A program made the position numbers and the translations under genes. A model generated the notes under the pieces. It did no database searches. It had not been told where the DNA came from and saw only the letters and a program-made list of their open reading frames with translations. 64,000 nucleotides of DNA from Gymnorhina tibicen (taxonomy: Eukaryota > Chordata > Aves > Passeriformes > Artamidae): the NCBI GenBank assembly GCA_013399875.1, contig VXAZ01000971.1, positions 427,647-491,646 on the forward strand, given 5' to 3'. The stretch's first letter is position 1. Every line of letters begins with the position of its first letter. Shown in pieces: positions 44,987-57,115 of this stretch.

Positions 44987-45080
44987 ATCCCTCTCCCTCT
45001 CCCTCTCCCTCTCCCTCTCCTTNNNNNNNNNNNNNNNNNNNNNNNNNNNNNNNNNNNNNNNNNNNNNNNNCTCCTTCTCC
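44987..45080. repeat. (CTCCCT)n repeat with a 48-N assembly gap
   Basis: Perfect CTCCCT units (44990-45020) run into 48 N (45023-45070), and pyrimidine sequence (CTCCTTCTCC) resumes on the other side. The minus strand reads (AGGGAG)n, with G3 runs and AGA loops, so it satisfies the quadruplex pattern and is also a polypurine run with triplex potential. The true length is unknown. Confidence 0.95.
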
Positions 45081-47397
45081 TACCTTTTTTTTTTTGCTAT
45101 CTTTCCCTTCTTTACCCTTTCTTTTCCTGAAAACCCCAAGGTTTACGCACAAGTTCCCCAGGGCCAGCTGGCAGCTCCCCTCTGCCCCTTTCTTGTCCCC
45201 GGCCTGCCCACATCTGTAGCTGCTGCTCACCCCACCTGCCCCCGGGGCCTCACACGAAGCCACTGAATTGAGAGTTAATTTGAATTTGAGTTGACAAACT
45301 CCAGGCATATCCCATCTGCGCAGGCAGGAAATGGCCAATGTGTTAACCTTCCAGCAGGGAGGGCAGGGCAGAGGGGAAATGCTTTTACCTTTCCCTCCAT
45401 TTAGTGTAGCTCTTAAAAAAAAAATTAGGGTCAAATAAAATAACGCCTTGGGCTGACCTAAAGCCAATGTGGAAATTCCCTGTGAGCATCCAGAGGTGTC
45501 TGGGAAAAGGAGGAAAACCCTGTCTTGCTGCTCGGGATCAGGGGCCGAAGGCAAAGCCTTGGAGAGGAGAGGAGGGGAGGGGAGCCCGAGCTCAGCATTT
45601 TTCCACATCTTGTCACAGACAGACCCATGGACATCTGCTCTGTCCCCCCTCACTGCAGTAGGAGAAGCTGCCACCGTGTCCCCTCAGCTGCTGGGGGACT
45701 CTCCCTGCTTTCCTCCCGGCAAAGTCGGTGAGTTTTGCCCAGTCAGCCCTCCAAGGCTGCTCTCACCACCACAGCAAGGTAGCAAAAGCGTCCCTCCACA
45801 GGCAACAACAGATCCTTGGACATCTATTTTGATGGAAGTGGTGGTGTATTTAACCAGCTGTGAAGCCACAGAGTGGCCAGGGTTGATGTTCTGCCCTTTG
45901 CAAGGACCTGGAGGTGCAAAGATAACCCATGAAAGTACTTCACATCTCAGAACAAAGAGATGCAGCTTATTCTTGGGCACCTGTCCACACCATGTGGCCG
46001 CTCAAGGTGCCCTAAGGCTGGATTTTGTCAGCTGATAAACCACAACCTTCAACTGCAGGGAAATTTACCAGGGTGGAGAAGAAGGAGATTTTCTGCTTCA
46101 GCGGGGGATGCTGAGGCCTGGGTGCTGCAGAGAGTTTGAGCCCCCAGACACCTTCAGTGTCTCCTTCTCAGCCTCTAACCCCCCACAGATTTTCAATCCT
46201 GCCTCCCACTGCTTCTCTAGCATTTCTCTCTCAAAGATGGCACTTCCAGCTGATGTTGATTTTTCTATCTCTCCAACAGTGTTTTTAAGAACAGGCAAGG
46301 CAGCTGGAATAAAATTAGCATTATTTAGCATTACCTAGCACCAAAGGCACTTGACAGATGCAGAAGAACAAAGATATGGGCCGGATGTTGGGAAAAAGCT
46401 TTCTAGTGTGCCCAGCTCAGAAAAGGGGGAAGAAGCTGGGCTCTCCTACCCTGGGGAGCTGCACAGCCACAGGCAATCTGTCCACACCTGCACTCCCCTA
46501 TCCATGCGGGCAATTCCCCTGTGGGGGATTGACCAGCCTCATCAGAAAAGCAAACGAGCAGTTCTTGGGGTGTCAGGAGCTGTGGGTGAACCAGGGCTTG
46601 TACTGACAATGTTATTCCCACATCTATTTCCTCATCCATTGCTGCACCACCCAGCAGCTCAAACGTCAGCATCACCACGTAGATGCCACCATCTCTATGC
46701 CAAAACAGACTCCCACCCACCCAGTACTTCTGGGGCTATTGGCTTCTATGGGTCATGAAGAGAAGGGTAAGGATGCAAAATATGTTGGGAAGAGAGCTGG
46801 GGAAAGCAGGGAGCAGCAGGCAGAGGACTTAGGACCAGGTCTGAGGCCCATCCCAGAATCTGCCCTACCACTAGTAACTATGCCTGGCTCTTTCCCTTCC
46901 TGGCAGCATCTCCCGCCTGCTGCGTACAGAAACAAGCCAAGCCCTTGATGCTCCCTCCCTCTGCCACTAATGCCTGTAATGAGGCACAAGATTGCGGGAA
47001 CTACAGCTTGTCACCTTCCCCGTGGCCGCAGGCAACGTCAGGATTTTCAGATGCTGTAATGGAGAACTGTCAAACAAACCCATCCCCTCCGGAGATGCTC
47101 CGCTCAGCCTTGTACTCGCACATCCCCTTCCCAGTGAACACATGCCACTGCTGCACATTTAGGAGTGGGATAAACAACCTCTCTCTGATCCTCCCTCATT
47201 TGTGTGCTTGCTCTCCCGAGAACTTTCGTAATTGCTTCTTTGCCTTTAAATACCATGCTGCTCCTTTGGCATTTCACTGTTTAAATGTCTCCCGCTTCGA
47301 AGATGACATTGTCTGGAGGCGGATGGATTGGGGTGGTGTCTGCAAGGTGCAGTGCACGAGAGCAATGGGCTGTCCGACTTCTCCAGTGGTGAAGGCA
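45081..47397. other. Unique sequence, nothing coding recognised
   Basis: Frames such as 45469-46035 plus and 46945-47457 plus have no recognisable domain. A T11 run is at 45086-45096. No transposable element was recognised. Confidence 0.5.
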
Positions 47398-47484
47398 GGG
47401 TCAGGCAGGATGGCTTTTTGCAGCACAGCCGTAGAAAGCTGGGTTCAGGCAAAATGACTTTTGCAGCACAGCCATAAAAAGCTG
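47398..47484. repeat. 43-bp tandem duplication
   Basis: GGGTCAGGCAGGATGGCTTT (47398) is repeated with changes as GGGTTCAGGCAAAATGACTT (47441). Both copies continue TTTGCAGCACAGCC and end in AAAGCT. The two differ at several positions. Confidence 0.9.
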
Positions 47485-48890
47485 GGCTGGGGCTAGAAGC
47501 TAGGATGTGCCCCTTCCTCTGCCCTTGGAGAAGTTCCTCCTCCCCATTCCTGGTGGTTGCAGTTGCCTTGGCTGCACTTGCCTTCCCTGCAGGGGGAATA
47601 ATGAAGGGGAATGGTAAGTCATGCTCTGATGGTTGGAGCCATCCTATCCCAGCACAGGCTGGAGCATCCCATTAGGACTGGGCTGAAAGTTCAGCCTCCA
47701 GCATGCCCAGGTCGTAGAGGTGCTCTGGTCAAGCGCACAGCCAACATTTCCAACCCCCTGTGCTCACAGATAGTGCTGGATCCTTCCCACAGCTCCTTGC
47801 TGTGCTTGACAAAGCTGCAGCCTCCCAGCTGGGAATGGATCCAGGGTGTCCCATACCACAGCACACACTTGTGGCTCCACGTGCACAGGGAAATGTGCCA
47901 CCTCTCACCTCACAGAGCCCTGGCCCTGAGTTCCTATGAACCTTAGAGCCCCAAGAAGGATATTCTCAGGATTTTCCACTTACGCGTTTTGTTTCCTATT
48001 TTGCAGGCAATGGGAGAGCTGAAGTATTTTGTAATTAGTGTAGTATTAAGTACTGTGATCAGGAAATGTTCTTTCAGGGAAAGGGCAGGGGGGCAGCATG
48101 AGGAACATCCTTCCTTGTTATTTTTGGGAAAAGTGTAATTATTACCCCTTTGGCCTGTCTACAAAAGGGATTAATAATGTCCAGCTTCACAGCTGTCAAA
48201 GCTGTGATTAATTGAGCTTGCTGTACTGAAATCTCATCTGTTTGTCTTGTGTCAATGTGCAAATTGAAAACACAACACAATATATCTTTCCAGGCATCCT
48301 GTACTTCTCAGCTTATCGGGCACCCTTCTCCCACCTCTCTGCTTCCAAACAGCCTGGAGGACTCAAGCCACTGCTCTGCAGCCATATTTAACCTGGTCAG
48401 TATTACCCCTGCTGTGGGCATGGTGAGCTTAAAAGGCTGAGAGCACCACCTGCTCTGCAGCCTGGTGGTTGCTTTTGCAGGATGTTTCTTCTTCTCCCAA
48501 AGAAGAGCCACACGGGGGTATAAGTTTCAGGAACGAGTTTGCCACAAAAGTTTGCCTTTTGGCAGGACTTGCCCCCACATCAGGACACTTGGATGCTCAG
48601 GGTGCGTGTGTGTGCCCACCACTCCTCCCAGGCACAGCTGCTTGTTTCTGTGCGTGGTAAGGGAAGGAATGTCACAGGATGCATAATTTCATAAATGATG
48701 CCTTGCACAAGCCTGTGGTAGGATTAACCTAAAATAATTTTTAGGCCACGACTCATCCATCCAAAAGTCAGAATGTGCCTGAGCATGACTGGCTGCACAC
48801 CTGGGAGAGAATCTGGGTCTCGCAGCCCTGGTCCCATCAGCCTGCAGGCTTCAGCAAAGATATCCCTGGCAGGATTATCCTTGCTGTAAT
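47485..48890. other. Unique sequence with one AT-rich candidate block
   Basis: No gene was recognised. The block 48110-48260 is listed separately. Confidence 0.45.
48110..48260. promoter_or_regulatory. Possible conserved non-coding element
   Basis: Contains TAATTATTA (48136-48144), GGGATTAATAAT and TGATTAATTGA (48205-48215), which are homeodomain-type cores. A perfect inverted repeat CACAGCT/AGCTGTG (48188-48206, 5-nt loop) holds the E-box CAGCTG. There is no repeat match or ORF. The regulatory role is inference. Confidence 0.3.
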
Positions 48891-49190
48891 TCATAGAATC
48901 ACAGAATCATTACTGTTGGAAGGGACTCCTGGAGATCACCCACTCCAACCCCCCTGCCAAGGCAGGGTCACCTGGAGCAGGTGACACAGGAACACATCCA
49001 GGTGGGGTTTGGATGTCTCCAGAGAGGGAGACTCCAGGACCTCCCTGGCAGGGAGTTCCAGTGCTGTGCCACCCCCAATGTAAAGAAGTTCTTCTTCACA
49101 CTGAGGTGGAGCTTCTTGTGTTTTAGTTTATGGACACTGCTCCTTGTCCTGTCACTGGGCACCACAGAAAAGAGTGTGGCACCATCCCCT
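48891..49190 (-). mobile_element. CR1 LINE, 3' end of a different subfamily
   Basis: It begins 'attcatagaatcacagaatc' (tail reversed), then 'gttggaagggactcctggag', 'tccaacccccctgccaaggc' and 'gcaggtgacacaggaacaca'. The minus strand encodes HLSVKKNFFTLGVAQHWNSL and then a diverged ORF2 end. The 'vast gap' region, with 'ggtgacacaggaacacatcc' in place of the 'cttccagggatgg' type, marks it as a different CR1 subfamily from the copies at 9729 and 27984. Homology runs to 'agaaaagagtgtggcaccat' near 49190. Confidence 0.93.
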
Positions 49191-52100
49191 TGGCTGCAGC
49201 CTCAGCACCAACTGGTCTCTTTGCTCCAGCTTTGGGCCGTGAGTTTGGTTTCATAGCAAGACTTCCGTCTTCCATTGTACTTCCACTAGTTCCACTGAAA
49301 GGACATGGGGTATTTTTGTCTGCGAGGCAGCGTGCCTGCCCCTTGGTGCTGAATAAATAAATTACTATGATGGTAAAGGAGATCATTGTTAATCAGAGTG
49401 CATAAAGAGCCTGAGAACCCTCCAGGGGGATATGCTGCAATGCACTGAGTGCAAATCATAAGCACTTTTTTACAGGGACATGATATTAAAGAGGAATAGA
49501 GTTCTGTGCCAGTATCGTCTCTGAGAGAGGATTCACTAGGATCTGATGGTCCCTGTCAGGATCTATCCCAGGATCTAATTCCTGCCCAGAAACAGGCCTG
49601 GTATGTGTTTGGGACTTCCCTGTCCTCCGCTTGGCATCCCACACCCAGATGAATGAGAACTCCAAGGCACAGGCTGTGCTAGGCAAAGCCAAGACACTGT
49701 AGGGATGTGCCCCTGTCACTTCCCCAGTAATTTCTGAACCACACTGGAATGGGATCCCCCTGAAAGGATCCTGCAGAGACTAAAGGCAGGTGAAAGACAA
49801 TACTCTAATTAAATGCCCAATCCCTGTGGCTTTAGCTGATGCTAACAGAATAAAAACAAGTGGAAAACTAGCAAGAACGGTGTGTTTACCGTTTCTCGTT
49901 GTATAATATGCAATGTTTTCTCAGCGTGTCTTCAGGAGACAAGCAGCTGGGAGCCCAGACTGGATGAAAAGAGAGAAAGAACAAGGTGTTAGGCAGGAAA
50001 TGCTGGGGAGGTGGGGGGAGTAGGGTGTCCCTTTGTAGCCACTACGTAGCACCCTGTGGCGTTCGCCCTAACAGGAGGAGAAGCTGTTCCCATATCCACC
50101 TTTACAGTGGCTGTTGTCAAAGGCACTGGGGTGTTTGGTGCTGGTGGTGCCTGCTGGTGAACACAAACCATCTTCCCACCTCCCCCTTTTAGCTGAGATG
50201 TCAGGAGGGATGGAGCTGGGATGGCCAGGCCATTTACTCTCCCTCTGGGACTGTCTCTCGTCCCTTTACAATTCACTGAACACGGTTTAGGCTTCCCTTG
50301 CCTTGCAGCTGGGCTGGGCCCTCCACGGAGGATCCTCCTGGATCCTCTCCAGAGTGGGTCTCCTCATCCAGAGGCTGACCCAGCTCCTCCAGGTCAGGTC
50401 TGCACCTTTGCATTCCCCCTCTGCACGAGGTTTTACCCTTCCAGCAACCTGCACAGCCTGGCTCAGCCCCAGCAAAGCTGGGACCCAACTCTCGGCAGCA
50501 CCAGCACTGCACCACTGCTCACAATCCTGGTATCCACAGCCTCAGTCCCCGTCACCTCTCATTTTTAGCAGGGACACCCAGTGATCTTTTCCATCAGTCT
50601 CCTGCTGAGTCTGGTGAACGGGATGGGCATGGGCTGCCCTTCGTCAGGTGATGGCTCAGGTCATGGAAAGCAGAGGGTACATGTTCCATCCACAGGCATC
50701 AGCAAACTGGGAAAGATATCAAGGAGTGTGGAGGGCAGGGTTTTAGAATTTAAAACAATTTCAGCAAGCTGGAGGAATGATCCAAAAAAAATCCAGGTTG
50801 AAGGGTGGAATAACTAATCCCCCAAGCCACAGGGGAGGCATTTTGTCCTGCGGGTAAAGGACCCATGTGGCATCCTGCAGCTGCACAACCTTGCCATCCT
50901 GTGCTGCAGCCACCGGCTGTGACACAGGCACAAATGTGCCTGATCCGCCCTGGGGAGGCTAGTTTGGCAGCCAGGGACCTGAGTGTGCAGCAGGAAACCA
51001 AGGCATAGATAGGAGACTGAAAGGAGCCTGGAAGGGGCTTGCTCGTGTGAGCGGGAAAGAAAGTGGTAGAGACCCCAGAGGACTTGCGGCTCCTCTTGGT
51101 CCCTGGCCCTTTAAGGGAAACTCTCCCTCACGTGTTGTTTGTGCAATCTGCTGGAGTCTGCATCACATTGAGGCCCATTAGATCTATTTTCTGTAGCTGA
51201 ATAATTTTAATTTTCTAGTCAGTTACCTTTTAGGTCTCGGTTCCCTCTTTTTCTGTGTCTTAATTGTCTGTTCCATATATCGGTGCTCCCCTGACATTCT
51301 CTCCCCTCTCCGGTGTGCCTGGTCTCCTCCCCTACCCTCTCCCTCCCTCCTGCCTGTCTCCACCTGCCTAAACCCTCCAAGGCTATTGCATCTGCCGCCC
51401 TCCAACTGCTCTGCATCATCCCAGCAGTGGCTGCAGCCACGTGAGATGTGCCAAAGAGGTTTGTTCTTCCTGGCAGGAGATGGGCCCTGGGATCAAGGAT
51501 CAGGCCAGCTAAACTGCAACTGCGTGTATTCAAGCTGAAGGCCACTCACATCAGGCCTCAGCAGCTTCCCTCCCAGTGTTGATGGACTTCGGAGACATCT
51601 TTTTCCAGTTCTCCAGGCCCAGCCCCCTCTCTCATCAGTGCTGCCATATCCCAGCTGGGAGCACAGGCATCCTGACTCCAACTTCTCTGATGATGGTGGG
51701 AGAAACAATGCCCAAATGCATCAGAGCTCTCTGGCCCATCTAGAAGCAGAGATAATCTGTTGTAAATCTCTCCCTGTGGCTGGAGAACACCTGTCTTGTA
51801 GGCACATGAAACAATGGAAAATGGCATTTTGTGCGTGCGAGTGAGCATGCAGCACACCATGATGCTAGGATGTGCTCAGGGAACTGTCTGCAGCTGCACC
51901 AGACATCTGAGCTAACGAAGAGCTGGGGGCTGAGTAGCTGAAGTACAGCGCCAAGCTCCCCCCAGGAGAGAGGGGATGGAGGGGCACTGCCTGTCACTGC
52001 CAGGCTGGGGTGCTGCACTGCTTCCTCCTCCTGCCTCAAACTGATGCATTTTCCCGTCCCAATCCCAGCTGCAAGCTGCTGACACCACGTCCTGAAACTC

Positions 52101-53454
52101 AGGGCTTGTACGTGGCATCCACAGCAGATCCTGCATCCTCCCCACCCCCAAGGAGATGATTTTGGCCTCGCATGATGCCCGTGCCTCTGCCATTAGCAGG
52201 CAGGTTACACCACGCACATCCTGCTCAGTCTCCCCAGGGGCAAGAGGAGCATCCCCAGATTTGGGCAGCAGCTCCAGTTTTGGTGCCTTGTCCTAACCTC
52301 AGTCTCCTGCTAATTTCCATCCCTTTAGACCTATCTATGGGAAGGACAATCGGTCCCTGTCTTTGCTCGAGGCCCCTGGGCACGGTGCAGTGACAGGAGG
52401 CAGCCCGTTCCTGAGCCGTGTGACTTGCCCTGCCGGGTAATGCTTCCCCTCCTTCCCTTTGAGGAATTTCTCACAGCACAGGCTCAGTTTTTCTTTCTGC
52501 AGAGGCACAAAGCAAAGGAGATCAAACCTCAGGCACACACGCTCCCAGAAATCCGTCTGCCAGCAAACCTGGGTGTAGAGCCGACTGCATCCCTGGTACA
52601 GGAAATCAAAGGCGGCGGCTGATACATGGCGCAGTGCCGAGGTCAGGGGTGCCTTTGCTGTCGGAAAAATGGGACGAGAGGAAACAGCAATAATCAGATC
52701 ACTCAAAAGCCTCGTTCACGCCTCACCTGGTTGCAGAGCTCCCTTCCCTGCAGCACGTAGTGTCTCACGCTCGGCTGTCCCCACTTCGGCGCCCGTGGCA
52801 GGGAGGACAAGGGATGGGGAAGCTGCCGGGAGACAGAGGTGCCGAAAGGTGCAGGCGACAGAGACATCAGCAACCCTCAGGGGCTGCCGGGGCTGGCAAC
52901 TGGCAGTAGCGACCTGTTGTACCTCCAGAGAGCCTGTTGTAACAGAGAGGATGGGGAAATGTGCTTCAGGTGTCTTTTGGAGGAAATTCTATCCCAGAGA
53001 TGCCAAGTTAGCCATGGATCCTCAGGATCAGAGCCTGCCCCTTGGAGCCTGCCCTCTCCGAGCAGCCTGAGCTGTATGCAATCACCAGGTCTGTTTTTCA
53101 GAGGAGAAAAGCAAGGTCTAACATCTCTCCACTGGTAATAAACAGGGGCTTATCTCTGCCTTGCACTTTGCTCTCAGCCTGGCCTTTGACACCCTTGTGC
53201 ACACAGCCTATGACTCAAAATGTCACATGGATCTGTGGCAATTCTTATTTCAGCTGTGGAAGTGACACCTCCGGGGCCATGAGACCGGTCTGCATGCAGC
53301 ACCCAGGGCTTGCTCAGCCCTTCTGTTTGCCCAGGAGGGGCCTCTGGCCACCGCTGCTCATGATTAATTTTGTTTTTCTTGCTAATAAGGGACCGACCAG
53401 TGATGTCTCACAGCAGCCATGTGTGGTCAGCAGGGATGCTGGAGAGCAAATGAG
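49191..53454. other. Unique sequence, nothing coding recognised
   Basis: Many overlapping frames occur, none with a recognisable domain. It includes an AT-rich part at 51140-51280 and the pyrimidine-rich quadruplex motif at 51329-51347. A modest CpG-rich patch lies at 52740-52870. No transposable element was recognised. Confidence 0.5.
51329..51347 (-). other. G-quadruplex motif (minus strand)
   Basis: CCCC-TA-CCC-TCT-CCC-T-CCC on the plus strand gives four G runs with loops of 1, 3 and 2 nt on the minus strand. Short loops predict a stable quadruplex. It lies in a 100-bp pyrimidine-rich stretch. Confidence 0.8.
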
Positions 53455-53880
53455 TCTGTGGGTGCGGGGGTGTGTAGGTGGGAGATGTGGGGTGGGATGA
53501 CACAGGCTGCACAGGCTGTGCTCAGCTGGGCGGTTGTGATGGGTGCAGAGCAGCACTGGGGAGGATCACTGTGCTGAGGTGACGGCATGTGGGAGACTGT
53601 GGCTCTGTGTGCTCCTCTGCACGTCTGTGGAAATGCACGAGAGAGGTGATGTGTGTCTGTGTGTGATAAGTGGAGCAAAACATTCAAGCAACAGGCTCTG
53701 TAGGCTGGAGATGTGTGTTTGGGTGCAAAGAGATGCTCTGGCAATGCATTTAGGCAGTAAGGCTGTATGACAGGGAATGTGGGTGACAGCTTTCCATGCA
53801 CAGTTGGTGTGGGACATGGTGTGAAAGGATTTTGTCAGGTGTCTGTTCGTGCTTCAGTGCGTGCACGTGTGTAGCAGTTG
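53455..53880. repeat. GT-rich, strand-skewed segment
   Basis: The plus strand is strongly enriched in G and T, with repeated GTGTG(T/G) and TGTGTCTGTGTGTG tracts and no clear repeat unit. This yields His/Thr-rich minus-strand frames that are not convincing genes. Confidence 0.5.
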
Positions 53881-54062
53881 TGCCTTTGCACCCCTACAGC
53901 AACACATGGGGCAGATTTCACCCCCATAGCCCTCCCTTGGCAGACAGGATGGAGTGAACCAGCGGCATCACTGTTCAGATACTGAACAGGGTGACCTGTC
54001 TGCTATTCCTTAAAAATAAGTGGCATTTTATATTCAAGCACTGGCCTCATTTCTAAAACCCC
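53881..54062. other. Unique sequence, nothing recognised
   Basis: No gene or repeat was recognised. Confidence 0.4.
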
Positions 54063-54110
54063 ATTAAAAAAAAAAAACAAAAAAAAACCAAAAAAAACCA
54101 GACAGAAAAA
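54063..54110. repeat. A-rich low-complexity tract with CC interruptions
   Basis: A12, C, A9 and A8 type runs separated by C or CC. Confidence 0.85.
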
Positions 54111-56429
54111 CGGCCAGGAGGAATCAAAAGGCGAAGCCGACGGGGAAGTGCAGCCCTCTGAAGAGGACACGTCTCATCTGAGCACAGTACTTCAGACGCG
54201 GCTCACGAGCCCTGTTAAGCAGCGGACATCTGAGTGCTCCGGCTTGTGCCAGAGCAGATTTGTATCAGCTCCCACCACGCTCCTGAGAGCGAGCCCCTGG
54301 CCCTGAGAGCCCGCCCATCTGGGTCTGGTGGGATGGGACGGGGGACTATTGACAAGTCAGGGCTCTGCACCCTCACCTCAGGCTCCTCTCCCCAGCCCAG
54401 CCAGGTGACTTACCCTGGTAGAATCCACCTAAGCCCAAAACACTTTGGGAGAGGCAGATAAATGACACAACCACAGCCTGGCATCCTGCACAGCTGGAGA
54501 CCAAGAGGGTGTCACTGAGCTGGTGGAGAGCCCAGTGAATCACTCAGTCACCCAACACCAAGCTGGCTGGCGTCACATGGCTGGACAATACTCTGGCTGC
54601 CAGGCAGTGTTAGGAGAGGGCTCCCAGGGCATGGACTTACCTGATGGTGTGCCCTGACAGCCCCTCAAATTCTCTGAAAGGGACCTTGCAGCTGCCACAG
54701 GTGACACATGCATCTGGAGGAGGGCAGGTTTGTCTGCCAGCCAGAGATATGCCCGGGAGGGCTGCGTTAGCCATGCATGGACATGGGCAAAGGAGGGGGA
54801 GGAGGCATAAGAAGGATCCATCCTTGACTAGGCCAGTATGGGGCATGAGTCTATACCCGGGGTGCTGGGACCCTGGAGAAGAGCAGCATGTATGGGTGCC
54901 CTCCAGGCAGGAGTGGGGAGATGGGTAAGATTAAGGGAAGGAGAAATTAAGTCCTTTGGGGAGATGGTTGAACTGACTCATTTCAGCCACTGCGGGTAGA
55001 GACAAATCACTCTCTAGGCTGTTCTTTTCTCAGTGCAGGCACTCAGTCTCACACTGCCCTGCTGCCCCGTTCCCCCGCCCATCCCACACGGTGGTACTGT
55101 GGGGTCAGGGTGGTGGGAGGCACAGGGCATCCTTCCCATCCTCCTTCCCTCTGCCCTGCCAGATCCACAGGCACTGCCACAAACCCGGTGAAAAACACTG
55201 CCCGCACCATTCCCAGGCACATCCCCAACACTCTTGCAGTCAGCAGTGTCATTTAAATATCCTGGGCAGGACGGATCCTGATTGCTTTTATTATCAAGAT
55301 AATCTATCCCTCTGATTTCAAGAGACCTCCTGCAGGTTTGCCCTAAAACCGCTGAAAGAAGAGCTTAATCCACAGGCTGCGCCGCCGCTCTGGAATACGC
55401 TCGGCATTCCTGCATTCCTCCGGTGTACACAGGCCCGCCTGAACGCTAATGTCACCCAGAAGCCGCTATGCACAGCGCATTGCAAAGAGGAAGGAGCCGG
55501 CGTGGAAAACTCTGCCTCCTGCTTTCATCGAGCAGTGGATAATGAACTGTTTCTCCAGCCTCCCAGCGACTTCACAGGCTGTCTTGGAGCCAAGGAGCCA
55601 GTTATTTTCCAGTCGGAAAGGGCCAGCCCCGAAGCAGTCCCACTTCCATGTATAAATAGCTGTTTTCTGGTTTACTGCTGTTTGTCCTTGGGATCCGGAG
55701 CACAGGTATCACGAGCAGTAGGTGAGAGGGGGTGCTGGCTCTCTGGGTTACCGTTTTCCCAAACATTGCTCAGACTTCCAGTGCATGTCACAATGATCAG
55801 GCATGTTTTTGGCCCAGAAGCCCTTTTTTAACTTTTAAGGGAATAACACAAAGGGAATGCCTGGAGCATGAATGCTGAAGCCCGACTCCCTATCCAGAAG
55901 TCAGTCACGGAGCCCATTTCTCATCAAACCCAAGGAATGTGAGTGGGAATGGAGATAACCTGCAAAATAGGAAGTGAGAATGGTTTGCTCTGCACCATAA
56001 TGCATACCAAAAGAAAGCTGGTATGCCAAAGGATGGGATCCCTGTGGGGCCAAATTCTCTGGGAGAAGGGTCTGAGGGACAGAAATAGCAAAGAAGCAAG
56101 CACTGTTATCCCATGGGGTCAAACCCAGAAGAGTTGAGGATCATTTTCAGAAATGGGCTAAGCCAGTGTCCTTCCTTTTCTTCCCCTGAAAAACAGGTGT
56201 TTTCACAGGAAGGAGACATTGATTTCTGGCCCACTTTAGCATCTCTCCATTCAAACACGCTGCTGTTCTTCTCCAGTTCATCTGCAGGTGCCCTCAGCTG
56301 CAGTGTCCAGACCTGGACACAGCTCAGACAAAGCAGAATTGCAGATTTCAATGGCTTACATCCAACATCCAGCATTAATGCATCCCAGGAGGTGAGCTGC
56401 CCTTTTTGCTAAACCATCACACTATTGAC
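54111..56429. other. Unique sequence with a candidate regulatory block
   Basis: No gene was recognised. The GC- and CpG-richer block 55230-55530 is listed separately. Confidence 0.45.
55230..55530. promoter_or_regulatory. Possible conserved non-coding element
   Basis: An AT-rich half contains TTATCAAGATAA (55291-55302), two convergent GATA cores 2 bp apart, with CTATCC following. It passes into a CpG-rich half (55340-55520, about a dozen CpG) holding CATTCCTGCATTCC near 55404-55417, two TEAD-like CATTCC sites. The motifs are seen directly. Factor names are family knowledge and function is inference. Confidence 0.3.
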
Positions 56430-56720
56430 TCATGCTAAGTTAGTCATCCATCTGAACCCCCTGATCCTCGCCTGCCATCCTGCTGCCTCTCCAGGCTCTC
56501 CTGTCTATGCATTCATGCATTCATTTATCCCTCCCAAATGTGGTACCCTGTGCTCTCTGTACTAAATTTCATCTGGCTGATTCCAGGCACTCTCTCCCAT
56601 CCATCCCTGTTGTTTTGAATTCTGAGCCTGTACTCCGAAGTTCTTGCAGCACCCTCATTAATACACAGCCCTGGACTTATTTAGCAGATGCTGATATCAA
56701 AATGCATACGATTACTCCCA
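56430..56720 (-). mobile_element. Ancient CR1 LINE, upstream reverse-transcriptase region
   Basis: The plus strand shows in reverse order the old-CR1 landmarks 'tctgtactaaatttcatctg', 'gttgttttgaattctgagcc', 'tgtactccgaagttcttgca' and 'gcaccctcattaatac'. These match approximately 'gaatttcatcctgtt...attttgaattctaatcctgtcctccaaagtgcttgcaacccc' in sauropsid CR1s. It is decayed, with no intact frame. Confidence 0.6.
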
Positions 56721-56993
56721 GTTAGCAAAGAAGTGTATCTATTTAGCCAGCAGGAACGTTTTTATTTATAAATGCCTTGAAAAAACCTTCAATTGCTATC
56801 ACTCACACTGATAAAAATCCAGTGTAACAACTACTGACTCTAGCATAGATACTTCAAATTTATTCTGGTAAGTATTTGACAGCAGAGTTGGGCCTATTCT
56901 TGTCGTGCACCCAGCAGCTGGTCACACCATCAGTCTGTGAAATGCCCGCAATAGGTGGAGCTATTTATTCTCACTCCCCAGTGAGGGATAATT
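56721..56993. other. AT-rich unique sequence
   Basis: No gene or repeat was recognised. Confidence 0.4.
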
Positions 56994-57030
56994 GTTCTTT
57001 CTTTTCTTTTTTCTTTTTCTTTTTCCTGTC
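56994..57030. repeat. Polypyrimidine tract
   Basis: CTTT-type units, almost pure T and C over 37 bp. Confidence 0.85.
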
Positions 57031-57034
57031 TAAG

Positions 57035-57115
57035 CTGTTCGAAGAAGAGCTCTCTAAAATGAAAAACAACAATAACAACAAAAAAACACCCCCACCAACA
57101 AATCAAACAACTTAA
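57035..57115 (+). other. Very weak candidate terminal exon
   Basis: The polypyrimidine tract at 56994-57030 is followed by TAAG (AG at 57033-57034). An open frame then reads LFEEELSKMKNNNNNKK and stops at 57115, with AATAAA at 57126-57131. The acceptor and poly-A signal are well placed. But the reading frame runs straight into an A-rich simple repeat and no protein is recognised, so chance is the simplest explanation. Confidence 0.1.

Noticed and set aside
44985..45674. Minus-strand frame with a (GE)n repeat
   Set aside because: The GE repeat is a translation of the (CTCCCT)n microsatellite and the frame runs across 48 undetermined bases.
53427..53817. His/Thr/Cys-rich minus-strand frames as zinc-finger-like proteins
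   Set aside because: No spaced C2H2 pattern. The residues come from the GT-rich strand skew.
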